Origin: Ampullaceana balthica
Lineage: Eukaryota; Mollusca; Gastropoda; Lymnaeidae
Assembly: GCA_944989445.1 (NCBI GenBank)
Contig: CALYLW010000125.1
Span: 124,001 to 188,000, forward strand
Direction: 5' to 3'
DNA length: 64,000 nucleotides
Part shown: piece by piece, positions 60,478 through 64,000 of the stretch
Layout of the letters: every line of letters starts with the position of its first letter
Numbering within the stretch: position 1 is the first letter of the stretch
The notes under the pieces: generated by a model
Told to the model about the DNA's origin: nothing
Seen by the model: only the letters and a program-made list of their open reading frames with translations
Database searches by the model: none
Position numbers and translations under genes: made by a program

Positions 60478-60690
60478 TGATGCCAGGATATGATGATGAC
60501 CCCCTTTCCAGTCCATGACGGACTATGGGCAAGTGATGTAGCGTTCGCAAGTTTTTAGCCACCACTAACGAGCAGGGGAATGTGTGGCAAGCAGGGGCCT
60601 TGCCAGTACCTGGGCAAGGACCCGCGATTCGGGATCTGCCTCGGATGATAGTCCAGTGCGCTACCACTTAGACCATCGCGCGATGAGATA
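60478..60690 (-). mobile_element. tRNA-derived SINE
   Basis: Minus strand 5' part: 'gcgcgatggtctaagtggtagcgcactggactatcatccgag', with a good box A (TGGTCTAAGTGG), followed by 'agatcccgaatcgcgggtcc', a weakened box B. A unique body and a (ATC)-type tail ('ggtcatcatcatatc') follow. About 210 bp in all, typical of a pol III SINE. Confidence 0.75.
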
Positions 60691-60876
60691 TTATTGTTGA
60701 TATGCAGCGACATTCATTTATAAAATTATTGTATAAACATTTAGAAAAGTATATAGCTTTTGGGCAATATTTAACAGCAAAAAAGTGCGATACTGCAATA
60801 TATTTCATTTAAATGTATAAAAACTTAATCACTTGATAGGTTTTTGTTGTAACCTTTAATACGTTGACACTCTAAG

Positions 60877-61037
60877 CAGTGCTTTTTTCTATTGAAAAAA
60901 AGGTGCCGGGACACATATTTAACACAATCTGGAAAAAACACTAAGACCAAACATTATAGGTAGTAATAAAAAAAAAGTATTTGAACAAAAGTGCCGGAAC
61001 GCCGTAACAGGTGCGTTCACATAGAAAAAAGGCACTG
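60877..61037. mobile_element. Short hAT MITE
   Basis: 161 bp. Left end CAGTGCTTTTTTCTAT and right end (minus strand) CAGTGCCTTTTTTCTATG are inverted repeats. CTCTAAG flanks both sides exactly (7 bp flush). Confidence 0.8.
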
Positions 61038-61583
61038 CTCTAAGCTTTAAAACGTAATGTGTAGGAATCGAAGAAAATACTTTAAACAGGTTGTGTTTGT
61101 TCAGTGATGGGCAACGTTTTCAGGGTAAACGCGACATTATTATGAAATGAAACATTAGATGGCGGCACCTAAACAAAACTCAGCCTTATTTCAAATAAAA
61201 ACCTCAACCTTTATCAAAAATGTTTAGATTTTTTTATGTTGCTGCAGGCTTCCACGAGCGGTAGTTTGTACTCCAATTTATTTGTATATATTAAATATTA
61301 GGAAATTCATTGAAGCCTTGTAAATTATTTCAGGAACTGAGATACGCATTATAATATGACACGAGCATTCTATGTGTTCCTAAGACACGAACTAAAGCAT
61401 TTGGCGAAAGGTCATTCTCTTTTTGTGCAGCCAAACAATGGAATTCTCTACCATTGCATATCCGGAGTATTTCATCTACCCACTGGCGTAACAACGGGTT
61501 GGTATCGGGGCAGTTGCCAAGGGCAACAGCTCAAAAGGGCGCCACTAAATCTATAATTTTTAAATTTGTTTTTGAAATAAATA

Positions 61584-62245
61584 CAGTCGGACCTCTCTAA
61601 GTCGAATTCAAAAGGGCCTGAAAAAAAATCGACTTACGGAGTTTTTGAGTTAGGGAGAATAGCGTTATAGGCTCCGATTAATCAAAAACAATGTAGATAT
61701 TGAGAGGTGGGGGAACAGGCTAGTAGGCTTGACAGGAAAGAGAGGTGGTGTCTATGTTTCACAGGAAAGGAAGCCAACTTGCTTTGACATGCCGACACAA
61801 GCCCGTGAGAGGAGACAACTTCCCTACCCTCCCCTCCCCAACTTTACTCTCTCCACAGTGGGATGGGTGGAGTAAGATTTTTCTTTTTATAAAGAGTCAC
61901 AGCATGCAGCAAAGTGACGCGCATTAGCTACCCCTTATTACTCCTTTTTCTTGTCTTTGTCATTTTTGTACTTGCAAGGGTCGCTTAATCCCTCATGGAA
62001 TGCACTAAGATAGGATTTTACGTCCATTTACGTGGCTCTATGGAACACGTGTTCTGAAATGTCACTCCAGAATAATAACCCAAACGACTTGGAAAATTCG
62101 ACTAAGAGAGGTTGAAAGCCAAAAATCTTGGAGTTAAGGAGATCTAACATACATTAGTCTTATGGAATGTGGCTGGGACCTAACAATTAATTCGATATAG
62201 GGAGGTTTTCGACTTAAGGAAGTTTGACTTAGCGAGGTCCGACTG
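61584..62245 (+). mobile_element. Tigger/pogo-like element, copy 1
   Basis: Terminal inverted repeat CAGTCGGACCTCTCTAAGTC (left) and CAGTCGGACCTCGCTAAGTC (minus strand, right), flanked by TA on both sides, as in Tc1/mariner-pogo elements. Internal 'aagtcgaa' type sequence repeats near both ends. 662 bp, non-coding. Confidence 0.85.
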
Positions 62246-62384
62246 TATTTCACTTTTATCCTCGATAACAAAAAAGTGAATAATTAATATTATATTTAAA
62301 TATATTTCATTTAAACCATTATAATATTTTTATTATGTGTGTGGCCTTTGCGTGACTTCTTATCATACAAATGTCAATATGATT

Positions 62385-63525
62385 TTGCAGTCTTTCTTTT
62401 AAAAAGAAAAATCTTACTATCCTGAGGCCACTGTAGAGAGAGTAAAGTGGGGGAGAGGAGGGAAGGTGTCTCCTCTCACGGGTTTGTGTCGGTTTGCAAA
62501 AGAAAGTTGGATCCTTTCATATGAAACATCACCGCCCCTTTTTTCTGTCAAGCTTTCTAGCCGCTATGGCTGTTTCTCCCCCCCCCCTTTATCAATATCA
62601 ACATAGTCCTTGATTAATCTGCGCCTATTAATATTACGCAAGTTTCCCTAACTCGAAAACTCCGTAAGTCGAATTTTTTCTCCCTTGAGTTTTGGGTTGC
62701 CAGACGTGGAGGACATGTCCTTTTTAGCTCAATATCCTCCATCCGGCAGGCAAAGCTAACATAGTTTAAAATGTCCGGCTTTTTGACATTTGTATTATAC
62801 TTTTTATGTATCATTGTTACAACTATTACATCGTATGTTTACTTTTAAAATCCTAAATTATAGCTATTTTTTAAATAAAGTTTAGAAATATAGACAATGA
62901 CGAAAAAACCTAGATCTAGGTTGAAAAATATTGCTGTCACTGTCATTAAAAGACAAGAATCATCAGCATATGAGGTTATGAGCCGTCTTTGCACAACATT
63001 GGAAGTTTGAAAAAAAATGAGGAGACATCTATTTCCTGTACGGTGCGGTTTATTTTGAGAAGACTTAAAGGAAGTGGTCGAAAAGAAAAATATAATGATT
63101 TTATGGCTGATTGTATGGCGCATACATTTACTTAAAAAAGTGGTTGAAACCATTTGATGAATTTCAATGTTTTAATTGGATGTAGTTAGTTAAAAATCAA
63201 AGACAGTAAATTTGATGACCTTTTGGCATGCATGTTGCATCTGAAAGAGAAAGGTATTATTGTAGATGATGTGCAATTGTTTCACCAATACTGTAATCTT
63301 AAATCATTTTTTACAAGACTAAATTAATATTTTTTGCAAGATTATTGCATGAACAGTGGCAGCTATTACAATAATATTGCACTGACTGTGAGTTTAATCC
63401 GGGACGGCTCAAATGAGTTATTCAAAATGTCCTCCTTCGTCCTCATTTTTGCTTTATTATGTCCTCCTTTTGGTGTCCACGTATCTGGCAACCCTACATG
63501 AGTTGGACTTAGAGAGGTCCGACTG
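62385..63525 (-). mobile_element. Tigger/pogo-like element, copy 2, inverted and split
   Basis: The right end (minus strand) CAGTCGGACCTCTCTAAGTC is followed by TA outside. The block 62385-62690 is the reverse complement of copy 1's left half (for example 'gtctcctctcacgggtttgtgtcgg' matches 61785-61815 inverted). It is truncated on its left side and interrupted at 62692-63496 by another element. Confidence 0.8.
62692..63496. mobile_element. hAT-like element nested in Tigger copy 2
   Basis: Ends TTGGGTTGCCAGACGTGG (left) and TAGGGTTGCCAGATACGTGG (minus strand, right), with 'aggaggac' type blocks inside both. Flanking octamers CTTGAGTT (62684-62691) and CATGAGTT (63497-63504) match at 7 of 8. 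805 bp, no transposase recognised. Confidence 0.8.
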
Positions 63526-64000
63526 TATTAGAAACACGCCAATACGCCAGATAACTAAAGTGCTGAGCTGTAGTCGGTGGAGTGTTATTTAAATTTACTT
63601 TTAATTGTGAGTTTCTATCGTCATGTATGAAATAATGAGTATGACGCATTGACATTATTGTTTTTATTTATAATATATGTTACTTCAAGTTTTGCTGTAG
63701 TCTTTATTAACGCAACAATATCCCGTTTATCTACCAATTTATTTGATATTATTTGGTAAATAATAAACTCCAAATTAGTATTGTTCCTAACTTGTAGTTT
63801 TATATTCACGTTGTATGACTGTTTCTGTCAGACTACGTAATTATTGTCATAAATAAAATAAGAGAAATTCAATGATTTTTTTCTAACAAAAGAAACAATC
63901 GCAAAGCTGAAACTTAACAATTTATCAAGGGCGCCAAAAATAAATTAGCCAAGGGCGCCAAAAACATATTTACGCCTCTTCATCTACCAACTCCTTCAAG

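Larger units (their letters stand above)
61481..63980. mobile_element. hAT-type element hosting nested insertions
   Basis: Left end CACTGGCGTAACAACGGGTT and right end (minus strand) AAGAGGCGTAAATATG share the GGCGTAA core, and 'aagggcgcca' type motifs lie inside both. The octamer CATCTACC flanks exactly (61473-61480 and 63981-63988). The host element itself occupies only the outermost parts (61481-61583 and 63526-63980, plus possibly 62248-62384); the rest is inserted DNA. No transposase recognised. Confidence 0.85.

Noticed and set aside
61101..61260. CAGTGATGGGCAAC hAT-type left end
   Set aside because: Looks like a hAT terminus, but I could not find a matching right end or flanking duplication, so it is not listed as an element.

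Overview
The window is AT-rich, intron-rich, repeat-dense animal DNA with very few coding exons. It is most likely from a mollusc, probably a gastropod. That assignment is inference: it rests on the style of the genes (a secreted PAN/apple plus WTLVFR-type protein, an aminergic GPCR) and on the mixture of CR1-like LINEs, hAT elements and MITEs. There is no bacterial-type gene organisation, and most long open frames are chance frames or transposon debris.

Genes read from splice-consistent exons: (1) an F-box protein on the minus strand (start 8284, second F-box exon 6971 to about 6838); (2) a complete two-exon gene at 15245-16291 for a 94-residue secreted peptide with three copies of a (V/M)IGP(L/I)P(D/E) motif; (3) a complete six-exon gene at 19977-28546 for a 305-residue secreted protein with a PAN/apple-like module and a WTLVFR...ADLFAVF domain; (4) a tentative plus-strand gene at about 33709-37935 whose last three exons (35415, 36293, 37798) join in phase but whose family I do not recognise; (5) the first coding exon (48689-49000) of a class A, aminergic-type GPCR whose remaining exons lie in later sequence. 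A possible lone exon lies at 45367-45541.

The rest is mostly mobile DNA. Layout: Helitron-like repeat and LINE fragment (1-2.5 kb); hAT-like element carrying a CR1-type LINE (3.6-5.0 kb); minisatellite and F-box gene (6.4-8.3 kb); repeat families A and B (10.5-11.3 kb); peptide gene (15.2-16.3 kb); LINE relic and TG-expanded minisatellite (16.9-18.1 kb); the PAN gene, whose second intron holds five head-to-tail copies of family A (21.66-24.17 kb) and a MITE; a MITE with a hAT inserted in it (30.6-32.4 kb); the tentative gene (33.7-37.9 kb); a near-perfect 155-bp inverted repeat (38.3-38.8 kb); tail-to-tail LINE fragments (42.4-43.7 kb); the GPCR exon followed by a CRE-bearing MITE and a ZBED5-like hAT relic (48.7-51.3 kb); a 34/35-bp minisatellite with higher-order structure (56.1-57.9 kb); and a three-level transposon nest with matching target-site duplications (61.48-63.98 kb).

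The genes show no operon-like or pathway relationship. The two secreted-protein genes are neighbours on the same strand, 3.7 kb apart, but nothing in the sequence ties their functions together.
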